DNA from: Cryptomeria japonica
Taxonomy: Eukaryota > Streptophyta > Pinopsida > Cupressales > Cupressaceae
NCBI RefSeq assembly: GCF_030272615.1
Contig: NC_081415.1
Coordinates: forward strand, 627,663,240-627,727,239
Direction: 5' to 3'
Length of the DNA: 64,000 nt
Below are positions 1-9,728 of this stretch, piece after piece; the first letter of the stretch is position 1; each line of letters opens with the position of its first letter. The position numbers and the translations under genes were made by a program. The notes beneath the pieces are model-generated. The model saw nothing but the letters and a program-made list of their open reading frames with translations, was not told the DNA's origin and ran no database searches.

Positions 1-761
1 GCACACCTATCGAGACACCTAACTCCACATGGCACTTCACCAACTTTTACGAGCTTGCCACCTTGACTCCTTGTGGCATCCACATCAACCAACTATTAAC
101 TTGACTTTTTTAGTCGGTCTAGATAGGATCATCGACCAAAACACTCTACCAATTCTTCTTTCTTGCTGGTTTACTAACCCTGTTGGTGTCTCACATTCTA
201 CCGGTTCACTCATCATGTCTGCACTTGCTGAACTATCGATGGAACACTTAAAATGGTCTTCAAATATGACTAACCTAAGCATGCACATTCCCATCAAGTG
301 GGAAGTCTTATGTATCTGCACCTTGTCCATATTACCCGTGGGCTTACATACCGGTTACTACTCTTAATGACACCATGTCATCAACCTTCACAAGAATCCA
401 TCTTCAATCAGGTCATTCTACTTCTGACTGCATCTTCATTTGGTGGGAGTCTCGTTGATCTTCAACCTCACAGCATACCGGTGAACTGTTCAATCTTCTC
501 TTCTAGTGTTGCTGTGATTCATATAACATTTTGCCTCTTCATCACAAACAACCACTCAAACACCTCTCTATCTCATGACACAAGTTAGGCACTAACTTGT
601 GTACTGGTGACTCTTGAGGTCATCTTCCTTACTTTACTGGTTTTCTGCAACACAAGGTGAGATCCAAGATATCTCATCTTGTACTCCTCCATAGCAGTGT
701 TGCACCACCATCTCTTCTCATACCGGTAGTCATCCCATACCGGTTGACGTCAATGACAACA
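1..761 (-). mobile_element. Antisense LTR-retroelement fragment
   Basis: No coding region is recognisable here. The stretch is studded with ACCGGT-type words (around 346, 477, 722 and 739), like the LTRs of NA2 further right. Its right edge, read on the minus strand, starts TGTTGTCATTGACGTCAAC, a typical start for LTRs of this group (compare TGTTGTCATTGATGTCAC at 17292 on the plus strand). Immediately right of 761 the sequence becomes homologous to the 3' LTR of copia A, so this looks like an antisense LTR inserted into the 5' LTR of copia A. The left end is outside the window and no TSD can be checked. Confidence 0.45.
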
Positions 762-1904
762 CAATACCAACATATTGCACTATCAAGTTTCTAGGTCCTC
801 TATTACTTGGATGATATAGTTGGTTGTTGTTAGTTCTGATAGTGAGGTTGTCTGTCAAAATTAGTCTAGAGAATTCTTGGTGGGTCTCAAATATGTGGAT
901 TCAAGTGTTGCAGCTTGGAGGACATGTTCATTTGGTTTGTGTAGTATTCTAGATCAGTTTTCTAGTGCTATTTTGATTGGCAAGTGAAATTATGTTGTTT
1001 TGTATTTAGCATGCTCAATTGTATTGGCTTTCGACCAACCTAGTTGGTTTATCTTATTTGGATCATTCTCCTTTGGTTTGGATATGCATTGGAGGTTAGG
1101 TTTGGATGTTAATATGAGTCTCACCATGGCATGTGTAGATCTGCATTGTTTATTTTGAATTGGAGGATGTTTTTGGGCCAATTTGTTAATGCACTTTATT
1201 TGTTATCTACATGTTTCGTTTGATGCCGACTTTTGAGGATGTATTAGCGTGTATTATTCATTCAATTTTTTTAATAAGGATGTGTTGTGATGTGTTTGGA
1301 TCCCCTTTACCTTTTTGAGTGGACCACATTATGTGTTGTGCCTTATGCTTTCATGTTTCATATTTGAAGTAATAAGTTAATTCTGGTTTGAAGTTTAAAA
1401 GATTAGAAATATAATAATTGGGTAAGTACACCAAGATGGGGGACCAAAAAGATGCCAATTTTTTTTTGTCTAAACAAAGCCATTTGGCATGCACTATATT
1501 TAGTGTGTTGAACCTAAGGTTTGGTCGATCCACACCTATTTAGCATGTGCCAAATAAGGCGAGTGGCAAATTTGGTGCTAGCCAAATGAAAATGCATCAT
1601 GAAAAGTGCATTTCCATTTGGCTAGCATCAAATGTCTACCATTGGCAAATTGTCTTTCTCTTTCATTGTTTCTCTCCCAACAAGAATATATACATGAAAT
1701 ATAAAATTCAAGTATAAGTCACAATTCAATATGTCTTTTTTCTTTGTGACTTATACTTTAAGTTACATTTCATGTCTATATTGGTAGGATGTTTGATAGT
1801 AGATTCAAATCTCTAGGAGTTATAATGTAGATCCTAGGTTTTAGATGATCATTTAAATGTTCAAACTATGTCAAATTTCAGTAATCAAAATGATCCTATT
1901 AGCA

Positions 1905-2815
1905 TTCTTTCACTCTTTCTATGCCACTATCTTTATCTCCTCCAAACTCTAAACCTATAGATCACTCTTTATCACTCTCCCTCTTGCCCATTTCTACCTC
2001 TCTCCCCCAATATCTAACACTACCTCTTTACCTCTCTTTCCTACCCTTCACTATCTACTATATGTTTCCTCTCTTTCTTTACATACCTCCCCCTCACTAC
2101 CTGTATTTCTCTAGGTCTCTCCCACCTTATATCCCTTTTTACCTCACCTTCCTTCCTTAACCCCATCTCCATCCTTTTCTCCATCACTCTCTCTTCTTCT
2201 CTCTCCCTCTCTTAATGTTTATCTCCCCTCTCTCTCCATTCTCTCGATCACTACCTCTCCCTCCCTCCCTTTGTGTCTCCCCATCCCTAGGTCTCTCCTT
2301 CTCTCTATCTTTATCTCTCTACATCTACATCCATATCTCATTACCCACCTCTCTCCACCTCTCTCTCTCTCACCTCTATCTTTCCCCTAGGTCTCTTACT
2401 CCCTTTCTCTACCTCTCCCTCCCTATCTCATTATCCACCTCTCTCCTCCTCTATCTCTCACCTCTCTCTAGAATCTCAGTTTCTCACCTCTTGATAGAGA
2501 GAACCCAAGCATGTGTGAGAGATAGGGAATGAGGGAGGGTGAGGGAGAGATCCCAAGTGAGAGAGGAAGGGAGGGGTTGAGAGAGAGAGAGGAGTTGATA
2601 TAAAGAGAGGGAGAGACCAGAGAGAGAGGAAGGGATAGGGAGAGAGGGATAGACCATAGAGAGAGAAAGTGAGAGAAATGGTGGGAGGAAGGGAGGAATT
2701 GATGGAAAGAGAGGGATATACCAGGGGGAGAGAGAGCCTAAATAGAGAGAGAGGGGGGGTTAATGAAAAGAGAGGGAGAGGAAGGTAGGGGTTTAGAGAG
2801 AGAGAGAGAGCTAAT
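1905..2815. repeat. Facing polypyrimidine / polypurine tracts
   Basis: From about 1905 to 2475 the plus strand is almost pure CTCTCC/CCTCTC type. From about 2480 to 2815 it is almost pure GAGAGG/GGGAGA type. The two form the inner part of the fold-back element. Long open frames here (for example 1921-2160, 2215-2532 and the minus-strand frame 2476-2823) are by-products of low complexity, rich in Leu, Ser and Pro, and are not called as genes. Confidence 0.8.
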
Positions 2816-3051
2816 ACAAGCATTCTAATTACTAAAATTTATATGTTATTCTAAATACTAGAATCTGCATTGTAACTCCTAGAGATCTAACTCTCAAACA
2901 TCCTACCAATATATACATAAAATATAACTTAAAGTATAAGAAAAGAAAAAGACATTAAAATGAGACTTATACTTTAAGTTAAAGGAAAAAGACATATTAA
3001 AATGTGACTTATACTTAAATGTTATATTTTATGTATATATTGCACTAACTA

Positions 3052-3121
<70 letters not shown>
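3052..3121. repeat. (GA)n microsatellite
   Basis: An almost uninterrupted GA dinucleotide run of about 70 bases inside the right arm of the fold-back element. Confidence 0.95.
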
Positions 3122-3126
<5 letters not shown>

Positions 3127-4048
3127 TAATGCAATAAATTTAGCGTGTTCCATATTTGGCACTCATCAAATATTGCACACACCAAATTTGGTGTGCGCCA
3201 AACTTAAAAAAATGTAATTTTTGAATTTGGTGCATGCCAAATTTAAAAAATACAAATTTTGAATTTTTATATGTGTTTTCATGCAAACAAGAATAAACAC
3301 ATTAAGCTCTCTCTTAGCTATCCAACCATATAATTCTTTTCACATTTTGATTATGTCTTCATCTCATATTTCTTTTGTTAGTGTGTCCATTTTTTGTCAA
3401 AAACCAACATGTCATATTTTGGGTATAGATTTTTACTTGTTCATCAAATTTTGAAATAAATTTCATTTTGAAAAACTAGATTCCATTCTACACAATTAAA
3501 AAAGAAAAAAGAAAAAATTATTTTCAATTAGTTTTCAAAAGTTTTAGGGGGAGCACACTCAAATTTCTATTTTTCAGGATGTATCCACTTCAAAAATTAG
3601 TAAAAAATCATATATTCATTAAAAATCAACCAAAAAATCTAGCATAAACTACACATTGTGAGCTAATTTCTCACTAGAGCGATTTTAGAAATTTTTTTTT
3701 TTTAAAATTGACATTTTAGGGGGAGCACACTAGGTGTTATGTTATGTTTTTCTAAAAAAAATAGGACCACTTTGTGTTCTCCCCCCTTTTGAAACCCTTA
3801 ATCTCTCTCATTTTCAAAAACAAATAGTAGTTTAGAAAGAAGAATTGGAGCACTACAAATCTTGTTCTTGGTGCATATTCACATTTTGAATGTAACTATC
3901 TTCATTTTCTCATCGAAGTTCAAACTTTGTTGATTTTAGAAATAGATGGCATCTTAAGATCTCTTTTGGTCCCCCATCTTTGAGCACTTACCCATTTTGA
4001 GGTCTAGACTGATTCACCCCCCCTTTCAATCCTATGGTGTGTTCAACA

Positions 4049-4063
4049 ATTGGTATTGGAGAA
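4049..4063 (+). other. Copia A primer-binding site, diverged
   Basis: Directly after the LTR end the sequence reads ATTGGTATTGGAG. It aligns with the ATTGGTATCAGAG form used at the same place in NA2 (24310), complementary to the 3' end of plant initiator-Met tRNA, but it has drifted in the middle. Confidence 0.6.
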
Positions 4064-4082
4064 AGGTTCCTCTTAGAGAAGC

Positions 4083-6374
4083 CTAACTGCTTGAGGAAGA
4101 TCTAGAATGGTGTAGGAAGTCAATTACAAAGCACCAATGTTTGATGGCTAGAGTTGCAATTATCATTTGCTTAAGTGATTCAGTATTTTCCAAAGTTATG
4201 GGATTGAATTCTGCTAAATAAATATGGAAGAAGCTGAGTAGTGTGTATGAAGGTGATTTGAATACAAATAAAACCAATTTGACAAATCTATAGAACAAAT
4301 TTTAGAACTTGAGGATGTTTGATGATGAGAATATTGAAGGCTATCTACATCAAGTGAATGGGATTGTGAGTGCAATTAGGGGTATTAGTAGAAAATTAGA
4401 AGAAAGTGGAGTTGTGAGAAAAGTGATGTTAACACTACCTAAATGATACAAACCTAAGAAGTATGCTATTAAAGAAAGTCATGATAAGGAAAAATACACT
4501 TTGGATCGGTTCTATGGCTCGCTCTCTACCTTTAAGATTATGATTTGTAAAAGGAGAAGAAAGAAGTGATAGTTCTGATACTTAATATAAGTAAAAATCC
4601 AATAGCCAACAAGATGAGAGGGGGGGGGGGGTGAATCATACAAATTTAATCATCCATAAAAACATCAGATTCAACCTCGGTAACATATATATCAGTCATA
4701 TAACCAAAACTGTCAAACATGCAAACTCAAAAGCATATGAACAATATAAACCTCATAACACCAGATTTAACGTGGAAACCCAAATAGGGAAAAACCACTG
4801 TGGGATTTTGAAAATATACTCTTCTAGAGTATGCTCGGTTAAAAGCAAATCCTGTTAAAGATTAGAAACACATTGCTAGATGTGACCCGGTTAAGGGATT
4901 TCCCTCAGATCTATTAGGATCTTCACTTTGTTAGAAGTGACCTTGTCAAAGGATTTCAAACACTCAATCAGAATGTCACCTTGCTAGAGGATTTACATAT
5001 AAGACTATTAAGTCCACTCGGTTAAGAGATTTTCTATCACTTTCACAAAATAACAGTAATAAAAATCTATTTGCAACTTCACATCTAAAATGCTAAAGCA
5101 GATTCCTATTTGTTCAATACAATCTAGACATAGAACTAATCTTGTCTATCTGCTTGGCTTCTATACTCTGTTATTCTAACAGGTCTTCAAGCTTCTATGC
5201 TCGGTAACCACTATGTAGCATCCCTGTGCATACACTTGCCTGCATACATTGCTTATCAATAGTTTCCTATTTATAAACAATTAGGTAACCGCTTAATCTC
5301 CTTGATCACATTTCCCATGATCAATCATAGCCATCAGATCTTCAATCTTCTGCATCTTTCGATCTGAAAATGTTTTACCCCACCTTGGAACTTGCATAAT
5401 AGTCTTGGAACTTGTGCCAGGGTATTGCGGTTCAATCTGAGCTGTAGATCTTCATGCCGACTTTCCATTGCCTTAGATTCGTTAACAAACTTCTTCCACG
5501 ACTTACCAGTCATTTGATCCGCTCCAGCTCATCAGCTTCCTTCATTAAATACCGCATGAAAACATTTAATGGATTCTATTATAGCTTGGTTACAACTCGG
5601 TAACAACTCGGTGAATACTAAACTTCACTCGGTAGACATTCCGCCTTTATTAACTGATAGCGATAACCTTAGGGTTTACCGACTAGGTTCTTTGCATGAT
5701 AACATAGTATAGTATTAACCTTTACAATTTACAACATATGTATGTTGTTAAAACAATTTAAAACATCATGATCTCATCATTGTCTAACTCAGTAGTAGTT
5801 GCCCATTGAATACCTTATTCATCCCCTTATTCATCATATTCTTTCCTGTGTCTTTCACCGACTTCTTTATAATCTTCATATCATACTTCTCAAGATATGG
5901 CAATATCATACTGAATTAGAAAATCAATTTCTTGACATCAATGACAAAATAATAATATCAAGATAGTAAAACATCTTTAATCAATTATATCCATAATCAT
6001 CAACAACCTTCTCAATATCCTTAAGAAATGCCAACAATCTTTCATTGTCTGTTATAATGCGATATTGCCAACAGGAAGCAACATTCAAAGCCACCAAGAA
6101 TATCAAAGACAAACCTGGAGCAAGCAATGACATGGATGAAATAGAAGCAAATTTTGTGAAAAGACTGAAGAAAGGATCCAAAAATTACAAAGGTAAGTTA
6201 ACCTTCAAGTTTTTCAATTGTGGAAGAATTGGTCATTATGCTTCTAGATGTACTTACAAGGAATATTATGGCAATATATTTGATGATATTAATAAGGGAA
6301 AGGACATTTATAGATGGAATGATAAAAATAAGAAAATAGATGATAAAAATAGGCCTAAGAAGAATTTTTGTTAA
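4083..6374 (+). pseudogene. gag: Copia A gag, split by an antisense LTR
   Basis: Capsid-type Gag of a Ty1/copia element. The first part (about 4200-4566) carries the family motifs IWKKLSSVYEGD, NLRMFDDENIEGYLHQVN, YKPKKYAI and YTLDRFYGSL; the second part (6079-6374) carries ATFKATKNIKD and the nucleocapsid knuckle. The knuckle reads FFNCGRIGHYASRC, so the first zinc Cys is Phe. At least four in-frame stops occur in the first part. The two parts are separated by the solo LTR 4567-6073; the protein reading joins cleanly across it if one copy of the 5-base target duplication is dropped. Non-functional. Confidence 0.85.
4567..6073 (-). mobile_element. Antisense solo LTR in copia A gag
   Basis: Read on the minus strand it begins TGTTGGCAATATCGC and ends in ACTATCA, the TG...CA form of an LTR, and is flanked by AGAAG (4562-4566) and GGAAG (6074-6078), a 5-base TSD with one mismatch. 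Near its minus-strand 3' end it has the C-run GATTCACCCC (complement of the G-run at 4621-4632) and the pair of motifs GTGGTTTTTCCC and GGGTTTCCACGT (complement of 4769-4806), as in the other copia-type LTRs in this window. No internal region or second LTR is present, so it is a solo LTR left by recombination. The frames at 4631-4858 and 5981-6181 lie within it and are not genes. Confidence 0.8.
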
Positions 6375-6629
6375 TGGAGATCTATTCATTTGAAGAAGAA
6401 CATGGTGATGACTTAAATGAAGAACCATTTTTTTTTTCTATTGAGGAGAAAAATAGTGAAAAATTCTAATAATTTGGAAGATATGAAGAACAATGAAAAA
6501 CTAGTGAGTGTAAAAATTGCATTGCATGCAAAAGTAGAGCCTAAAGCATGGATAATTGACTCCAAATGTTCAAATAATATGATTGGTGACAAAGGAAAGT
6601 TCATTTATTTTGAGAAGTATGATGGTGGA
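6375..6629 (+). pseudogene. Copia A protease, N-terminal part
   Basis: Start of the pol polyprotein with the aspartic protease active-site region AWIIDSKCSNNMIGDKGKF at about 6548-6604. The usual active-site triplet is Asp-Ser-Gly; here Gly is Lys (DSK), which should inactivate it. A frameshift lies in the T-run at 6427-6435: upstream the reading SFEEEHGDDLNEEPFFF is in another frame. The reading is cut at 6629 by NA1 and resumes at 14632. Confidence 0.8.
6625..6629. repeat. TSD of NA1, left copy (GTGGA)
   Basis: GTGGA directly before the TG start of the NA1 5' LTR; the identical pentamer follows the 3' LTR at 14627-14631. Confidence 0.95.
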
Positions 6630-7777
6630 TGTTACTACTTATCAAGTTGCCATTAGTTTTTATATTCAAAGTCATACTATATATTCTAGTCGGTTAGCAC
6701 TACCAAATCATGCAGTCGGTACACATAGAGAAGTCGGTATGCATAGTCTAGTCGGTTACAGAGGAAAGCAGTCACATAACCCAGTATACATCGAGCTGTC
6801 TACCAAGTATCTTTTTGAGACTATCGAGTAGTAAAGATGACACACCGAGTTGACATACACTGAGTGAAATGTGTTACCAGATACATTGAACCTGGACATG
6901 CATATGAAAACATGTTACAAGATCGAGGCACATCTAATCGTTATTACATTGGAAATTGCACCAGAAGATTGTGTATGATTACAAGGACAATCTAACCAAT
7001 GAAATATTTTGTTTGGTTATTCATTCGAGGAATCTTGTTTGTAAGATCGAAGCAATGAATTAGATCACCGTTTTAAGAGATCTATTTATACAGCATGAGT
7101 GAAGTGTATGTATGCATGAAGGAAGACTGTTATAGAGACACAGAGGTCACCGAGAAGGTTTTCAGAGAACAGTCGAAGAACAGAGTAAACATAAGGGTTT
7201 ATCGAGTTACTATATGGGTTACTGAGGTATGCTATAAGAAAGGTAATCTATTTTGAGCACATAGAATCTGCTATAACATTTCAGATGTAAAGTTGCAGAT
7301 ATTTGTAATGATTTTATTGTAATATTGTGAAGTTGAAAGAGAAACCTTTAACAGTGTAAAAGACTCTAATCAAGTCTATAAATTGTAAAGCCTCTAACCA
7401 GGTGCAACATTCAGAATAAATGTTGTAAAATCCTTTAGCAAGGTAGATCTAACAGATCTTGTTACTCCTAATAGGGTAAGCTATAAAAAATAGCTAAATG
7501 TAGCTCTAACCGAGCATTCTTTATTATTGCAGTAGTGAAGTTGTGGGTGCCATCCCCACCGCAGTTTTTCTCTCTAACCAAGAGTTTTTGCGTAACCAAA
7601 ATATATGTGTTATGGAGTTAATCATGTATGATTGTTATCTATTTGTTTTAACTTATTTTTATGTTACTGTACTATTCTGTTTATGCATAACAGTAAAGTT
7701 ATTATTCAAATTTTTTTTTGGAGTACTGATTCACCCTTCCCCTCTTAGTACATTCGCTTTCCATATTAGGCCTAACA
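6630..7777 (+). repeat. NA1 5' LTR
   Basis: Starts TGTTACTACTTATCAAGTTG and ends TTAGGCCTAACA, 1148 bases. It contains several TCGGT words and, near its 3' end, GATTCACCCTTCCCCTCTTAG, the C-rich box shared with the LTRs of NA2 and copia A. The small frames at 6583-6831 and 7543-7863 fall across it and are not genes. Confidence 0.95.
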
Positions 7778-7792
7778 ATTGGTATCAAAGCT
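7778..7792 (+). other. NA1 primer-binding site
   Basis: ATTGGTATCAAAGCT directly after the 5' LTR. It is one base away from the TGGTATCAGAGC complement of plant initiator-Met tRNA, the primer commonly used by Ty1/copia elements. Confidence 0.85.
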
Positions 7793-7860
7793 TGAATCTT
7801 GGAAAAGGGTTTCACTACCTAAAGAGAAAGATCTTATCAATGGAAGGCTATAAACAATCT

Positions 7861-9192
7861 TAGAGGATTGTGTATCTGCAAGAAGAGCTGGATCATGCTA
7901 ATCAAGTGATTGCAGACATGCAAAGGCAAATGCAAAAATCTCTGAAAGTAAGAAGAAGATTATCTGATGATTTGTAGGATTCTCAAGAGTTAGTGGAATA
8001 AATTGAGACATCATCTGAGAACAGTATATCTGAAGAAACTAAAGAAATTATTGGAGTATTGAAAGAAAAGAACAAAGCATTGGCTGATCAACTAAAAGCA
8101 ATGAAAAGAGAACATGAACATTTCAGCACACATATGACTGAAAATCTAGATGCATTGAGGACATTAGAGGATAAAGCAAGAGATTTACAAAGAGAGAAAC
8201 AACAACTTGAAGTCTTAGTATCTGATAAGAATGATGAAATCACAAGGTTAACTGGGATTCAACAAAATATGATAGATCAACTAGGTTATGCACATCATGA
8301 AGCAATTATGAAGAATGATGAAAATCAAGCATTAAAACTTGAAGTATCAAGGTTGACCGATGAACTTGAAATAAAGAAGAAATCCAAAGAAACATTGAAG
8401 AAAAGTTATGAAGCATCAAAGATGTTGGATGAGCAATTGAATACAAGAAAACCCAACAAAGATGCAGGACTCGGTTACAAAGGAAAAGAATCTACCGAGA
8501 AAGTAATTCATACTACCGAGAGAGGAGAATCATCAAAGCAAGCTGGAAATAGGAATAACATCAAAAGAAAGAAGCCTATTTGCTACTACTGTGGAAATCA
8601 AGGTCATACTACCAACATATGCCAAATCAGAAAAGGTAAGCAACTGAATATCACTAAGTCCAATGGTTATTGTTACAATTGCAATAAATATGGTCACACA
8701 TCTAATCAATATAGGACAAAGTCTGTTAACAATTATCAGAAGGCAAAATTCAAAGGGTTTTGTAAAAACTACAATAGATATGGGCATAGTATCGAGAAGT
8801 GCTGGCTTAAGCAAAAGAACTACATGTGGTATGCACATCGAGCAAACACTAGAGGTTACCGAACTCATACAAATCCTTACTGACAATATGCAGCAGTACC
8901 ATGGGATTACAATACAAGGATATGGTGCAAATGTTGTGGAAGATATGGACATATTAGTGCCAACTGTTTTATAAGGTTTGGAATGAACAACCAAAGATCA
9001 TGGAGAAATCCTGGTATGGCATGTTTTCATTGTCATAAAGTTGGACACTTGGTTGGAGATTGTAGAGATCAACCTAGAGGAGACACTGAAGAGATAAAAG
9101 AAAAATTAAAGATGATTTGGAAAAAGAAGGAAATTGTGTCAAATGAAGAAAGCACCTTACCTACCAAGTTAGGTGCACCTATTCCAAATTAA
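7861..9192 (+). pseudogene. NA1 ORF1: Gag-like coiled coil with CCHC knuckles
   Basis: A degenerate frame of about 440 codons with in-frame stops near 7977, 8001 and 8881. The first half is a long charged coiled coil (from about 7880 to 8450; heptad-like runs such as KEKNKALADQLKAMKREHEH). The second half holds five CX2CX4HX4C-type knuckles: CYYCGNQGHTTNIC, CYNCNKYGHTSNQY (last Cys lost), CKNYNRYGHSIEKC (second Cys lost), CKCCGRYGHISANC and CFHCHKVGHLVGDC. Such knuckles bind RNA in retroelement nucleocapsids, so a Gag or RNA-packaging role is likely by analogy. No capsid (UBN2 or Retrotrans_gag) domain is recognisable, and the coiled coil takes its place. The true start is unclear: the ATG at 7841 is in another frame. 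NA2 carries the same layout at 24381-25455. Confidence 0.75.
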
Positions 9193-9728
9193 TCAACAAA
9201 GGTATGAAGGGACTGCATTCTCTAAAGGTTAAATCATAACAGTTCCTATTCTATTATGTACTAAATTCAAAATTTGCATAGTTAAGATGCATTAGTAAGT
9301 TTGAAATTCTATCAAAAGTACTTTACAGGAAACCTGTCAAGTCGGTGAATACAGGAAGCCTGTCAAGTCAGTAAATGAAGGAAATTTGGTTACTCGGTTA
9401 AAAGAAAAAAAGAGAGTAAATCGGTTAAAGGTGAACTGAGTGCATTTAATGTTTTGACCTAACCCGCACGGAGCCCGATAAGGTATTTTGTGTACTTAAA
9501 AGCATTTTCGCGGTCATTTACATTCACCAAGTTTTCAAGAGAGCAGAGCAGAGTGAATCAAGGTGATCAAACCTCATTCAAAGCGAATTCAAGGTATGTA
9601 CATAAATCTCATCTGAGCTAGTTTACCGATCTTATCAAATTTCTATTTTCTACTGAGTGTGAAGCGTCTGCCGTTTGTAAACCATCAAACCCTAAGGATA
9701 GTTTGCTAGTTTTATCTGAAATTTTAAA
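9193..9728 (+). other. NA1 spacer between ORF1 and ORF2
   Basis: About 540 bases with no supported coding region. It contains repeated GTCGGT/CTCGGT words and leads into the ORF2 start codon at 9729. NA2 has a corresponding short gap (about 25500-25797). In both elements the spacer carries the words CATTTAATG and CATTCACCAAG upstream of ORF2, at 9446-9454 and 9521-9531 in NA1 and at 25617-25625 and 25678-25688 in NA2, so it may hold a conserved signal such as a splice site or leader for ORF2. Confidence 0.5.

Larger units (their letters stand above)
1420..3993. mobile_element. 2.6 kb fold-back DNA element
   Basis: The ends are inverted repeats: left GGGTAAGTACACCAAGATGG, right (reverse complement) GGGTAAGTGCTCAAAGATGG. 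A 3-base direct repeat ATT flanks it (1417-1419 and 3994-3996), and the uninterrupted site is visible in the 3' LTR of copia A near 18800. Symmetry continues inward: 1745-1900 is the reverse complement of 2828-2940, sharing TATTGGTAGGATGTTTGA. A C/T-rich block (1905-2475) faces a G/A-rich block (2490-2815). No transposase is seen, so it is a non-autonomous fold-back or MITE-like element. The 3-base TSD would fit a Harbinger-like or other DNA transposon, but the superfamily is not determined. Confidence 0.75.
762..4048 (+). repeat. Copia A 5' LTR, internally deleted and interrupted
   Basis: Sequence from about 770 to 1335 matches 17560-18105 of the 3' LTR by eye, with shared stretches such as ATTCAAGTGTTGCAGC and TGCATTGGAGGTT. 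At about 1332-1338 it jumps to sequence matching 18719 onward, so about 610 bases present in the 3' LTR, including its TATATATAG box, are missing. The LTR then reads to 1419, is interrupted by the fold-back element, and resumes at 3994 to end in GTGTGTTCAACA at 4048. The left part lies under or beyond the antisense fragment at 1-761. Confidence 0.75.

Noticed and set aside
29-588. Two overlapping frames of 96-112 codons at the left edge
   Set aside because: They lie in an antisense LTR-like fragment; no similarity to known proteins and no supporting context.
1921-2823. Three open frames of 79-115 codons on both strands
   Set aside because: All lie in CT-rich or GA-rich low-complexity DNA and encode only Leu/Ser/Pro/Tyr-type repeats; they follow from absence of stop triplets in such sequence.
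8533-8994. Minus-strand frame of 153 codons
   Set aside because: It is the antisense shadow of the zinc-knuckle region of NA1 ORF1, with Cys/Ile-rich composition.
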